Origin: G965200765 sp965200765
GTDB taxonomy: Bacteria > Pseudomonadota > Gammaproteobacteria > Arenicellales > JAJDZL01
Assembly: GCA_965200765.1 (NCBI GenBank)
Contig: OZ241380.1
Span: 248,001-312,000 of the forward strand
DNA length: 64,000 nt
Direction of reading: 5' to 3'
Shown piece by piece: positions 46,046 to 54,989 of the stretch (the first letter of the stretch is position 1; every line of letters begins with the position of its first letter). Position numbers and translations under genes: made by a program. The notes under the pieces are model-generated. The model did no database searches. It was not told where the DNA came from and worked only from the letters and a program-made list of their open reading frames with translations.

Positions 46046-47443
46046 ATGAGTACCCAGTCTGTAGTGGCCGATTTCGGCGCCGAGAAGATCAAGATTGATG
46101 TACCTGATCATGCGCAGGTAATTGAGTTTCAAAATCCCCCATTTTTGTCAAATCCCGTTCAAGCCGTTATAGATGCGTTGAATCGTCCGGTCGGTAGTCC
46201 ACCACTCGCTGAACTCGCCAAACCGGGTATGACTGTTGCAATTGGTTTCGATGACCCAACTCGTCCGCCTTTGCCGTGGCAAACAATACTGCCAGTTGTA
46301 ATTGAGCAGTTGACCACAGCCGGGGTAAATGAACGGGACATTACATTGATTTGTGCAAATGGAGCTCATCGCAAGTGGACTTCGGATGAATTGAAGAGAT
46401 TCTTGGGGGAATCTCTGTTTGGTCGATTCCAGAATACCGGGCAAATTGTAAATCACGATTGTGCAGATCCAAATGAACTGACTTTTCTTGGAAAAACGGA
46501 CAGGGGTGGACATGTTGAGCACAATCGCAGGTTCATTGAAGCAGATTTGTCGATTTATGTTGGCACAGTTTCTTCGACTTATGTTGGAGGGTATTCAGGA
46601 ACCGGTGCTGTAACCGGACTGGCTTCAGCTGAAAGTTTGGCTTCTCATCATGCACATCGATTCTGGCACCACCCAAAATCAACAACCGGTGACCATCGAA
46701 CCATGATGTATCGCGGGATGAAGGCACATGTTCACGAGTTCATGGAGACAGTCATGGGCAAGAGAGTTTTCTATGTAAATTCGGTTGTCGGTGTTGGTGG
46801 AAAAATTGCGGCCGTTTTTGCGGGCTATTCTCCGGAAATCGAAGCTCCATGCTGGGATGTGGCAGATACATTCAATTTGTATCCGTCCCCGCAAGCCGAT
46901 GTAATGATTATCGGGATGAGTAACTGGTTTGCCTACGGGGAGGCGAACAATACATTAATTGCTGCGGTGGGTTGCCTGAATCCTCCCAGAATTTGGGTAA
47001 ACCGACCAGTTTTGCGAGAAGGAGGCGTTGTCATCGGGCTCAACCCTTCGTCGGGTGAAATTGACCCGGTCATGTATCCTTCGTACCAAGAAGTAATCGA
47101 CTTGTACGACCGGCACCATGACATTGGTGACTTGGCACAATATGAAATGGAGATCAGCACCAATCCCAAGTATCTGGATCTATATCACAACGGAAACTCG
47201 TATCATCCGCGACATCCGTTTTGGTTGATGTACATCGGGCACTACACGTTGCAACGCGCGTCTGCTGTGATTATGGCAGGCACCAGCAATCCCGGAGCAT
47301 TTCGGCAACTGGGCATGACAGTTGCGAAAGATTTTGACCAAGCCTGGAAGATTGCTACCCGAATTATTGGAAATGATCCAATAACCGTTGTGGCGCCTAC
47401 TTTCTGGACACGCAGACAGTTCAAGTTTCAGGTATCTGATTGA
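46046..47443 (+). CDS. larA: LarA family nickel-pincer-dependent racemase/epimerase homologue, divergent active site
   Basis: 465 residues from ATG 46046 (AGAGGA 12 bases upstream; a TTG 9 bases earlier is also in frame), longer than the 424 of Lactiplantibacillus LarA. His108 (GAHRKW) and His204 match the reference His108 and His200. The catalytic His174 and the cofactor-tethering Lys184 are replaced by Thr178 and Ala188 in VSSTYVGGYSGTGAV; the spacing of ten residues is kept, so the alignment is secure. The Arg of DDPTRPPLP is conserved. It may act on another 2-hydroxyacid with non-covalent cofactor or have a different chemistry. Its place after larC-larE-larB supports cofactor use. Confidence 0.82.
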   Translation: MSTQSVVADFGAEKIKIDVPDHAQVIEFQNPPFLSNPVQAVIDALNRPVGSPPLAELAKPGMTVAIGFDDPTRPPLPWQTILPVVIEQLTTAGVNERDITLICANGAHRKWTSDELKRFLGESLFGRFQNTGQIVNHDCADPNELTFLGKTDRGGHVEHNRRFIEADLSIYVGTVSSTYVGGYSGTGAVTGLASAESLASHHAHRFWHHPKSTTGDHRTMMYRGMKAHVHEFMETVMGKRVFYVNSVVGVGGKIAAVFAGYSPEIEAPCWDVADTFNLYPSPQADVMIIGMSNWFAYGEANNTLIAAVGCLNPPRIWVNRPVLREGGVVIGLNPSSGEIDPVMYPSYQEVIDLYDRHHDIGDLAQYEMEISTNPKYLDLYHNGNSYHPRHPFWLMYIGHYTLQRASAVIMAGTSNPGAFRQLGMTVAKDFDQAWKIATRIIGNDPITVVAPTFWTRRQFKFQVSD

Positions 47444-47453
47444 ATTCGAAAGC

Positions 47454-49388
47454 TCAGTCGTCAGAAGATACCTGGCGATGGCGCGTCACGAGCAACCATC
47501 CAAACATAACCACTGCGGTTGCAATCAATGCAATGAGTTCAATCAGTCGTTCATTGATAAGGTAAGAAAACCCTATCGCTGTTACAACCAGGAATCCCCA
47601 GCGTTCTGGCCACGTCAGAATACGGAAGCAGAATCCGTAGCAAACGATAGAAGAAGTCCACTGGAGAAGCAGAAGCAACAGAATCGGGGGTAAAACCGAC
47701 CATGTAACATTCGGAAAGGAAAGGAGTTCGGGATGATAAACGAAACCGAAGGGAATGATGAATGTCGTGAGCATGAGTTTCATTCCGTCTTTCGCGGTTC
47801 CCAGAAAAGTTCCTCCCGACAGTTTCGCGGCTGCAAGGGCACTAACTGCTACGGGCGGTGTGAGCGTAGAAAACACAGCAAAGTAAAAAACAAAAAAATG
47901 TGCGAGTATTGCTTCAATTCCGCCTTGTTGCAGGAATGGCACCAATGTCAGGGAGACGACCACATAGGCAACCGGTGTTGGCAATCCCATTCCAAGAAAC
48001 AGGGAAACGACCATCGCTCCGAGAAGTAGCAGGAATTGACTGTCGGGCAGTACCTGAACCAGAACAATTGCCAAACGATTGGAAAGATTTGTTGTAAGAA
48101 AAGTCTGTGCCAGGGGGCCGATTGCAATCAGAAGCAGGGATAGCAAGGTGACAATTACAAGCCCGTCAACAAACGCATCGTAGATCTCCCGAAGTTTCGG
48201 CCGATATTTGCTTTGAAAAGGGCAAAGGCAAAGAGCAAGAGCTATGCCTGCAAGCCCCGCAATCGCGGGTGAGTAGTATCCAACCAGCAGAATTACAACC
48301 GCGGCGAAAGAAATCAGGAACGTAGGCAACATCCGCCAAATTGCCTGATAGTCAATGACATCCTCCATGCGCGGCAGTTTTTCCTGATTCGCACACGTCA
48401 CGACACCGAATGTTGTTCCAGATAAAAATAGCAGTGCGGGTATCAGTGCGGCCAATGCAACTTCAATGTACGGAACATTCAGGAACAAGGCAATAATGAA
48501 TCCGGCCAGTCCCAGAATCGGTGGCATAATTTGACCGGAAGTTGATGCAACCGCTTCAACTGCTCCTGCCATATCGCTTCGATATCCATGATTTTTCATC
48601 ATTGGAATTGTCAATCGACCAGTAAGCACAACATTTGAGACGGCTTGACCCATAACAGAAGCAACAATACCGCTTCCGACAATCGCCGGAAACGCGGCAC
48701 CGCCACGAACGTGCTTGCCGGTAACCTTGCCGATCTCAATGACCATTTTCAACATGCCGACTCCCAGAAGCATCGCGGCGAAAATCACCAGAAAATACAA
48801 CTTGTCCGCAGCAAGTCGGGCTAGCCAGAACATTCCTTCGCTGACTCCGAGCCCCAGATAATGAATCACAAATCCAACATCGTATTGTGGAAGCATCAAT
48901 ATCGGGTACGGAACCATATAACCGAAAAAGAAGTAAAGAATGATGATGACAATGAGAGATGTCAGCAACCAGCCCCAATGCAAAAAATTCAGCAGCATTA
49001 CACCGATGATCATCAAAATTCCTATACTGATGTCGAATGCTTCGAAAAAGGGGTGAACCGCATCCAGCTGTATAGCGTTGATTCGAACATACCCTGAACC
49101 ACCAACGGCTAAAATTGCTGCAACTGTGGCGATTACGAAACGAATCTTCCAGAACCTCTTTTTACTGTTCTCGATATGTTCATCAAGCAATTCCTTGAAT
49201 GCATAGAGTGAAGCCATGCAAAGAACAACAAAAACGAACGTAGCGTAATAGACTTTTGAATTACTGATCAGACCAAATACGGATATACCGATATAGGTTG
49301 TCAGAGCTATGCCTAGCCCTGTGAAGAGATAGGTAATGAAATTTCGGGTCTGAATAACGGTAGTCATTCGTATCGACTCAAAGAGCAA
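47454..49388 (-). CDS. TRAP transporter fused permease (DctQM-type, TAXI system)
   Basis: 644 residues with about 16-18 hydrophobic helices. The C-terminal two thirds is the DctM-like ion-coupled permease (GKHVRGGAAFPAIVGSGIVA, TSGQIMPPILGLAGFII, LPTPVAYVVVSLTLVPF). The N-terminal part corresponds to the small DctQ-like subunit fused in TAXI-type systems. It pairs with the binding protein encoded just upstream and works in the inner membrane. It ends 10 bp from the larA stop (convergent). Confidence 0.9.
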   Translation of the reverse strand: MLFESIRMTTVIQTRNFITYLFTGLGIALTTYIGISVFGLISNSKVYYATFVFVVLCMASLYAFKELLDEHIENSKKRFWKIRFVIATVAAILAVGGSGYVRINAIQLDAVHPFFEAFDISIGILMIIGVMLLNFLHWGWLLTSLIVIIILYFFFGYMVPYPILMLPQYDVGFVIHYLGLGVSEGMFWLARLAADKLYFLVIFAAMLLGVGMLKMVIEIGKVTGKHVRGGAAFPAIVGSGIVASVMGQAVSNVVLTGRLTIPMMKNHGYRSDMAGAVEAVASTSGQIMPPILGLAGFIIALFLNVPYIEVALAALIPALLFLSGTTFGVVTCANQEKLPRMEDVIDYQAIWRMLPTFLISFAAVVILLVGYYSPAIAGLAGIALALCLCPFQSKYRPKLREIYDAFVDGLVIVTLLSLLLIAIGPLAQTFLTTNLSNRLAIVLVQVLPDSQFLLLLGAMVVSLFLGMGLPTPVAYVVVSLTLVPFLQQGGIEAILAHFFVFYFAVFSTLTPPVAVSALAAAKLSGGTFLGTAKDGMKLMLTTFIIPFGFVYHPELLSFPNVTWSVLPPILLLLLLQWTSSIVCYGFCFRILTWPERWGFLVVTAIGFSYLINERLIELIALIATAVVMFGWLLVTRHRQVSSDD

Positions 49389-49440
49389 CGTTCGTTGAAT
49401 TGCAAGCGGGCTGATTGGAATCCGTATAAATGCGGTGTAA

Positions 49441-49476
49441 AAATGCCGCCCAATAGCAGACTACCGGGCGGCATTT
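49441..49476 (-). terminator. Intercistronic hairpin between the TAXI binding protein and permease genes
   Basis: An 11-bp perfect stem (AAATGCCGCCC/GGGCGGCATTT) with a 14-base loop; on the minus strand five T follow it. It lies after the binding-protein gene and before the permease gene, so it should terminate or stabilise part of the transcript and give excess binding protein over permease. Confidence 0.8.
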
Positions 49477-49497
49477 ACTTTGCTTTGATTCAGAAAA

Positions 49498-50565
49498 TCA
49501 AGATTCGGGGTAGGTTACTGGAATAAAATTCTTTCGCTTCTCCCAAATTCCGAGTTCCTTGTAAGCACGGATTGCACCTGGATGTGTATTTTCTTCCGAC
49601 AGTCCGTCCACCATCATGTCTTCGGTCAGAATTTTCCAAAGTGCGTTCAGCTCGGCCATTTCTGCCAAATGCCGGTGTGTTGCCATGACATACTCGTAAG
49701 CTTTGTCTTCGGGAAATTCCGGATGAACAGCTTTGTACCCGCGGTTGAAGCCAGATAGAAAATCCTTGTCTTGATGAGGCAAAGTACCTGCCTTGATGGT
49801 CATGCCTATCCAAGTTGTTCCGAATTTTTCATTCATCTTGTCAATGGCCCATTGATCCATTGGAATGTAGTAAAGCTTTTTGCCGGAAGCTTCCAGCTTT
49901 CTCAACGGACCACTCAGCAAATGTTCTGATTGCGAAGGCTCGGTGCCATAGCCGGTTATACAGACATCTGTTGTGCCATCAATCAGTTGCTGCGTCAGTC
50001 CGCCTGGATTCAATAACCGAATATCGGTGTTTGACTTGTCAATTCCATACGCATGCTTCAGGAATAGTCTTGGATATACGCCCCAGTCGCTTTGTCCTAC
50101 CAATCCAACTGAAACACGCTTGCCTTTCATATCGGCAATCGTTTTGATATTTGGGTCGGTGGTAACGAAGAACTTGCCTTGCGCCCAGTATGATTCTCCA
50201 TGAAGCAGTTTGAATTTAATTGGAATCGGGTCTGGCAGATACTCTTTGAGTTCTTCCGTGCCGCCTTGGAGAGCGAGCTGGATAATTGTATCTTCCGTTC
50301 CAAAGACGGTATGTTTCCAACGCCTTTCTTCGGCCATTGCGCGAACGTTGTACATGTATCCAGGGGTTTCCTGTGCAGCGATAAACAACGTTCCGCCCGA
50401 TCTGGCTATAACGTTTCCGAAAATGGTATTGCCTTCCATGACTCCACATCCAAACGGGCAGGTCAGAATGGAGACAAACTGCTGTGCACTTGCCGAGTTC
50501 AGTACACCAGTCGTAGATACTAGCAGTACCGATGCCATTAGTAACTTGGTAAATCTTTTCAACAC
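49498..50565 (-). CDS. TAXI family TRAP transporter solute-binding protein
   Basis: 355 residues with a cleavable signal peptide (about 1-27, ending SASA before QQ). The TAXI/NMT1-like binding fold is seen in FGNVIARSGGTLFIAAQETPG-type sequence (residues about 50-70), KTIADMKGKRVSVG and GTTDVCITGYG. It is periplasmic and captures the substrate for the fused permease. The GTG start is chosen because a perfect AGGAGG lies 5 bases upstream. The ligand is unknown; neighbours suggest an organic acid. Confidence 0.92.
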   Translation of the reverse strand: MLKRFTKLLMASVLLVSTTGVLNSASAQQFVSILTCPFGCGVMEGNTIFGNVIARSGGTLFIAAQETPGYMYNVRAMAEERRWKHTVFGTEDTIIQLALQGGTEELKEYLPDPIPIKFKLLHGESYWAQGKFFVTTDPNIKTIADMKGKRVSVGLVGQSDWGVYPRLFLKHAYGIDKSNTDIRLLNPGGLTQQLIDGTTDVCITGYGTEPSQSEHLLSGPLRKLEASGKKLYYIPMDQWAIDKMNEKFGTTWIGMTIKAGTLPHQDKDFLSGFNRGYKAVHPEFPEDKAYEYVMATHRHLAEMAELNALWKILTEDMMVDGLSEENTHPGAIRAYKELGIWEKRKNFIPVTYPES

Positions 50566-50686
50566 TACATCCTCCTGTTGGTTGTTCAGGTTTACGGTTA
50601 ATTTGAATTATACACAGATTGTATTAAAACAAAATACAAATAAAATTGGAAATTGGAGCAGTCAAGTCCACTAATTCTCGTACGTT

Positions 50687-51520
50687 CTATGCGGCAAGCT
50701 TCAAGCCAAGCAATTGTCTGGCTTCTTTCGGATTCGCAGGTCGTCGATTGAACTGGTCAGCAACATCAACGACTCTTGCAACCAATTCAGCGTTGCTTGA
50801 TGCCAAGCGGTCTCGATCGTATTTCAGGTTGTCCTCCAACCCAGTTCGACAGTGTCCGCCCAGCTCCAGACACCACTGATTGACCTCGAATTGATGCCGA
50901 CCAATGCCGGCCGCAGTCCAAGTTGCACCAGGCATCACTTCTTCCAATTCCGATATCAGAAATTCCAAAAGTTTTCTTCGGGCCGGCAAAGCGTTCGGAA
51001 TGCCGAGTACAAACTGTACGTGGGCAGGGAGTTTCAACAACTTTCGCTTTGCCAGATTCGCGGCATTGTAGAGCATGGCAACATCAAATATTTCAATTTC
51101 CGGCTTGATGTCGAAGTCAATCATCGATTGCGCCAGCTCATCAACAAACTGAGGCGGGTTTTCGTAAATTGAAGTCGGAAAATTCACCGAACCGGTTGCC
51201 AGCGACGCCATGTCAGGACGCAGACCGAGCATTGCACCCCGAAGATGCAGTTCTCGCCCGCGTCCTCCAGTGGAAAACTGAATAATCATTCCAGGGCAAT
51301 ACTTTTTGACCCCCTCTTGAACCTCGGCAAACTTTTCCGGGTCGGAACCCGGTGACTGGTCCGCATTGCGGACATGAATATGAACCAAAGCCGCGCCTGC
51401 TTCATAAGCTTCGTGCGTGGATTCGATCTGCTCGGGCGGAGTTACCGGAACCGCAACGTTGTCTTCCTTTTTGGGAACAGCACCGGTAATTGCGACTGTA
51501 ATTATGCATGGATCACTCAT
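50687..51520 (-). CDS. BKACE family beta-keto acid cleavage enzyme (DUF849)
   Basis: 277 residues. BKACE enzymes condense a beta-keto acid with acetyl-CoA and release acetoacetate and a new acyl-CoA; the founding member cleaves 3-keto-5-aminohexanoate. The zinc motif HIHVR (AALVHIHVRN), FSTGGRG, SLATGSVNFP and the C-terminal GGHCRTGLEDN are present. Substrate differs across the family and cannot be assigned. It is 11 bases downstream of the carboxyltransferase gene, which could make a beta-keto acid for it. Confidence 0.88.
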   Translation of the reverse strand: MSDPCIITVAITGAVPKKEDNVAVPVTPPEQIESTHEAYEAGAALVHIHVRNADQSPGSDPEKFAEVQEGVKKYCPGMIIQFSTGGRGRELHLRGAMLGLRPDMASLATGSVNFPTSIYENPPQFVDELAQSMIDFDIKPEIEIFDVAMLYNAANLAKRKLLKLPAHVQFVLGIPNALPARRKLLEFLISELEEVMPGATWTAAGIGRHQFEVNQWCLELGGHCRTGLEDNLKYDRDRLASSNAELVARVVDVADQFNRRPANPKEARQLLGLKLAA

Positions 51521-51531
51521 TTTAATTTCCG

Positions 51532-52983
51532 TTAACTGGTTACAGATTTGATGGAAAACGATTGTATACTTGGACGAGATGACAACTCCTTGATCAATGT
51601 AACCAAAGGAGTGCTGCCGAATCGGGTTTTCGTTGGAATCGGACCGGCATGCTTCAGAGCAGAGTACTCCTTGTCATCATAGAAGGCGGCCAGCAACAAG
51701 TCATCGTCTGAAGCGAATGGACCTCTGTTGTTGCGAATGCGTTCAAGTGCTGGCGGAACCACCGCACCAGGCCTTTCCGTAATCGGTTGTTCGCCGCGTG
51801 TAATCTTGTCATACAAACTTTGATCAATTTCGCCGACCACTTCCCCGTATCCTCCCCGAACATACAGCCGTACTTCGTCCGGAACGGTTTCATAGCGCGG
51901 TTTGCCTTGGTCCTGCCCCCTTACATTCAGAACCGCTTGAGTAATGATGTACTGTGCAAATGGACTCACAATAATAGGATAGCCCAAATCAGCTCGTACA
52001 TGCCCTGCTTCTTCCAGGATTTCATCCAAACGGTTTTCCAGTCCGATTGTTCCAAGCTGGTACTTCAGGTTTGAAATCATCCCGCCCGGCATTTGATGGT
52101 GAAAATGAAACTCGTCATAGTCCACAACCTTGCCTACCGGTTTATCTTCGACGCGTGCAAGAAATTCCAGCCGTTCGGCTACCTTTTCAATGGGTGCCAA
52201 GTCAATCGGGACACGATACCCCCGGCGCCTGCAATTTTGAACAAAGTTCTCTGTTGAAGAATGTGATGCCCCGTTTGCCAAAGTTGATGTAGCCGTGTGT
52301 ACAACATCAATCCCTTTGTCAACTGCAAGAAGGGCGGTGTAGGGTGCCAAACCGGACAGGCAATGAGAGTGCAATTGAAGCGGCAATGAACCAATCGCCT
52401 CCTTCAATGCTGGTACAAGCGTCAATGCGCGGTCCGGCCTGAGAAGTCCACTCGGATCCTTGATGTAAATGCCATCAACTCCCAATTGAACCAGCTCTTT
52501 TGCTTTGCTCGCATAAAACTCATCGGTATGAACAGGACTATGTGTAAAGACAAGACCGCCAACTGTGTGAATACCGTGTCCTTTTGCGGCTCGAACCGGA
52601 ATTTCCAGATTTCGTATGTCGTTGATCGGGTCGTATGGTGTGTGATACCGGATTCCATTTGCTGCAAATCGTTCGGCCGCCAACTCGACGACGTCATCAG
52701 CAAAAAATTCAAACGTAAACAGGCTTTGACCGCGTGTATGGACAATGAGCGGAGTTTCCTTTACCCAGCCGCTCAAGATTCTCATTCGCTCCCAGGGATC
52801 TTCCCTCAGGTAACGAACACATACATCAAATACAGCACCACCCACCAAGTCAATTGCTTCAAAGCCAGCCCGGTCCAGCAATGGTGCAATTTCCCTCATC
52901 ATTGCAGTTGTCATGCGAGTTGCCCACAAAGATTGGTGTGCGTCTCGCAGAGTGACATCAATCAGTTTTACTTCGCGCGCCAT
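51532..52983 (-). CDS. Biotin-dependent carboxyltransferase, pyruvate carboxylase/OadA-like
   Basis: 483 residues, covering the HMGL-like TIM barrel and the PYC/OADA helical domain but without a biotinyl domain. The metal and carbamyl-lysine site is complete: Asp14 (TLRDAHQS), Lys175 (YIKDPSGLL), His205 and His207 (LHSHCLSG), matching Asp17, Lys178, His207 and His209 of OadA. The keto-acid pocket differs: the usual FRxFDAxND block reads YHTPYDPIND, and LLRGQN is HTRGQS. The acceptor is therefore probably not pyruvate or oxaloacetate. It lies 6 bp downstream of the biotin carboxylase gene. Confidence 0.88.
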   Translation of the reverse strand: MAREVKLIDVTLRDAHQSLWATRMTTAMMREIAPLLDRAGFEAIDLVGGAVFDVCVRYLREDPWERMRILSGWVKETPLIVHTRGQSLFTFEFFADDVVELAAERFAANGIRYHTPYDPINDIRNLEIPVRAAKGHGIHTVGGLVFTHSPVHTDEFYASKAKELVQLGVDGIYIKDPSGLLRPDRALTLVPALKEAIGSLPLQLHSHCLSGLAPYTALLAVDKGIDVVHTATSTLANGASHSSTENFVQNCRRRGYRVPIDLAPIEKVAERLEFLARVEDKPVGKVVDYDEFHFHHQMPGGMISNLKYQLGTIGLENRLDEILEEAGHVRADLGYPIIVSPFAQYIITQAVLNVRGQDQGKPRYETVPDEVRLYVRGGYGEVVGEIDQSLYDKITRGEQPITERPGAVVPPALERIRNNRGPFASDDDLLLAAFYDDKEYSALKHAGPIPTKTRFGSTPLVTLIKELSSRPSIQSFSIKSVTS

Positions 52984-52989
52984 GGTTGG

Positions 52990-54336
52990 TTATTTCCCCA
53001 TAAATTCGTTTTCTACCCAATTGGTAGATATGTTGCTCGTAATGAAATCCGGTTGATCCAGTAAGTTTTGATGGAAACCAATGGTTGTATCGACTCCTTC
53101 GACATCGAATTGGTTCAAGGCAATCCTGGCACGCTCCAATGTCTGCTCTCGATCATATCCGTATATGATCAACTTCGCTATCATTGAATCATAGTACGGG
53201 GAGATTCTGAAGCCTTCGTATGCGTGCGTGTCAAGCCGTATCCCTGGTCCGGACGGTGGGTTCCAACGCTGAATTACCCCCGGTGAAGGTTTGAAGTCGT
53301 CTGTCCAGTTCTCGGCATTGATTCGAAATTCCATTGCGTGTCCTACTGGCGGTCGGGAATCAACAATTTTGGCCAAAGGTTCGCCCATGGCCAATCGCAA
53401 TTGTGCTTCAATCAAATCCGTCCGGAAAAGCATTTCGGTTACCGGGTGTTCTACCTGAATTCGGGTGTTCATCTCAATGAAGTAAAATTTTTCACAATGT
53501 TCATCAAGTATATACTCAACAGTACCAGCTCCTTTGTAGCCAATTGACTTGCCCAGTCTTTCGGAGTGTTCAAGCAACTGCTGGCGTATGGTATCGTCAA
53601 TTTTTGAACAAGGTGCTTCTTCAACCAGTTTCTGATGCCGCCGCTGAACCGTGCAATCTCGTTCTCCAAGCGCTTGTACATTGCCAAAATTATCTCCAAG
53701 AATTTGTACTTCAACATGACTGACATTCGGCAAGAATTTTTCGACATACATCAGACCGCTCCCGAACGCTGATTCAGCTTCTTTCGAGGCTTGCGCGAAC
53801 ATTGGTCGAAAATCAGATTGTGTCGACACGACTCTCATGCCACGTCCGCCGCCGCCTGCACTGGCTTTGATCAGCACCGGATAACCAATTGCCCGTGCTT
53901 CGTTTTCTGCCGGGTCAGCATCTGCAAATGCATCGCCGGAACCTGGCACAACAGGAACTTCGGTATTCATTGCCTGTTTTCGAGCATTGGACTTGTCGCC
54001 CATTTCACGAATCGTCCCGGAATCGGGACCAATGAATTGAATTTTGTGATTTTCACAAAGCTCAGCGAAGTGCGGATTCTCGGACAGAAAACCGTACCCC
54101 GGATGGATCGCATCACAATTCAGCTTTTCAGCCGCATGAACCAGTGCTTGTTGATTGAGATAGCTGGAAGTCGCTACCGACGGACCGATTCGTACTGATT
54201 GGTCTGCAAAAGTCACGTGCTTGGAAAAAGCATCGGCTTCGGTATAGACAGCAACGCTTTTTATGCCCAGATTTCGGCATGCCAAACACACCCTCAGGGC
54301 AATTTCACCTCGATTTGCAATTAGAATCCGATTCAT
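52990..54336 (-). CDS. Biotin carboxylase subunit
   Basis: 448 residues from ATG 54336 (a TTG seven codons upstream is possible). It is an ATP-grasp enzyme that carboxylates biotin on a carrier protein. Blocks include NRILIANRGEIALR, HPGYGFLSENP, the glycine-rich loop KASAGGGGRGM, FIEMNTRIQVEHPVTE and AMEFRINAEN. Length and motifs equal AccC. The neighbouring carboxyltransferase and carrier make it a subunit of a dedicated acceptor-specific carboxylase rather than housekeeping acetyl-CoA carboxylase, though the latter role cannot be excluded. Confidence 0.92.
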   Translation of the reverse strand: MNRILIANRGEIALRVCLACRNLGIKSVAVYTEADAFSKHVTFADQSVRIGPSVATSSYLNQQALVHAAEKLNCDAIHPGYGFLSENPHFAELCENHKIQFIGPDSGTIREMGDKSNARKQAMNTEVPVVPGSGDAFADADPAENEARAIGYPVLIKASAGGGGRGMRVVSTQSDFRPMFAQASKEAESAFGSGLMYVEKFLPNVSHVEVQILGDNFGNVQALGERDCTVQRRHQKLVEEAPCSKIDDTIRQQLLEHSERLGKSIGYKGAGTVEYILDEHCEKFYFIEMNTRIQVEHPVTEMLFRTDLIEAQLRLAMGEPLAKIVDSRPPVGHAMEFRINAENWTDDFKPSPGVIQRWNPPSGPGIRLDTHAYEGFRISPYYDSMIAKLIIYGYDREQTLERARIALNQFDVEGVDTTIGFHQNLLDQPDFITSNISTNWVENEFMGK

Positions 54337-54506
54337 GAATGTTGTAGAACTTGACAATGATGGTATATTCTTAACGCCACTATTTTAGCCTTGAACCAAA
54401 AGTTTCGAGTCAATTTGCGATGAAGTTCCAAAATTTGTCAGATCGTTCATTTCGCAATTGCCGTACTTTTGTATGAGTCGTCCAAAATATTACGACAGGA
54501 GTAGTT

Positions 54507-54989
54507 ATGTCCATCAGTTTTGGTGATATTGCAGAAATATTGAAAGCGATTGACGAATCTCAAGCCGACGAAATTGAGCTTGATTTGGATGGATTTCGAC
54601 TGCGGGTTCGGAAAAGAGGCAGTGGTACGCAACCCACGATATTCGAAAAATCGGGTGTTGCTGAAACGCAACAACAGCAGTCAGAGCCGCAACAAATTGA
54701 AACTCCGTTATCTCCGCAAATTCAGCAACCGGTTGACACGCCTGAAGGCTATCTTTGTGTTCGTTCTCCAATGACTGGCACTTTCTATCGAAAACCTGCG
54801 CCTGATAAGGATCCATTTGTAGAAATTGGTTCGACGGTGGAGCAAGGCGACGCTTTGTGCCTGATTGAAGTAATGAAACTTTTTACGACGATTGAAGCAA
54901 CGTCTGCAGGAGTTGTTGAATCCATTTATCCGGAAGACAATCAGCTTGTAGAGTTTGATCAACCACTGTTTCTGATGAAATCTATCTAG
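54507..54989 (+). CDS. Biotin carboxyl carrier protein
   Basis: 160 residues: an AccB-like N-terminal helical region, a Gln/Pro-rich linker (about 53-78) and a C-terminal biotinyl domain with biotin Lys124 in EVMKLF. AGGAG lies 5 bases before the ATG. It is transcribed divergently from the biotin carboxylase gene, across 170 bp that must contain both promoters. It presumably serves the split carboxylase encoded opposite. Confidence 0.92.
   Translation: MSISFGDIAEILKAIDESQADEIELDLDGFRLRVRKRGSGTQPTIFEKSGVAETQQQQSEPQQIETPLSPQIQQPVDTPEGYLCVRSPMTGTFYRKPAPDKDPFVEIGSTVEQGDALCLIEVMKLFTTIEATSAGVVESIYPEDNQLVEFDQPLFLMKSI

Noticed and set aside
52990..54989. Biotin carboxylase plus BCCP as the housekeeping acetyl-CoA carboxylase accBC
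   Set aside because: Housekeeping accB-accC are normally codirectional and adjacent; here they are divergent, and accC is followed by a pyruvate-carboxylase-like carboxyltransferase, so a dedicated carboxylase is more likely. Not strictly excluded.
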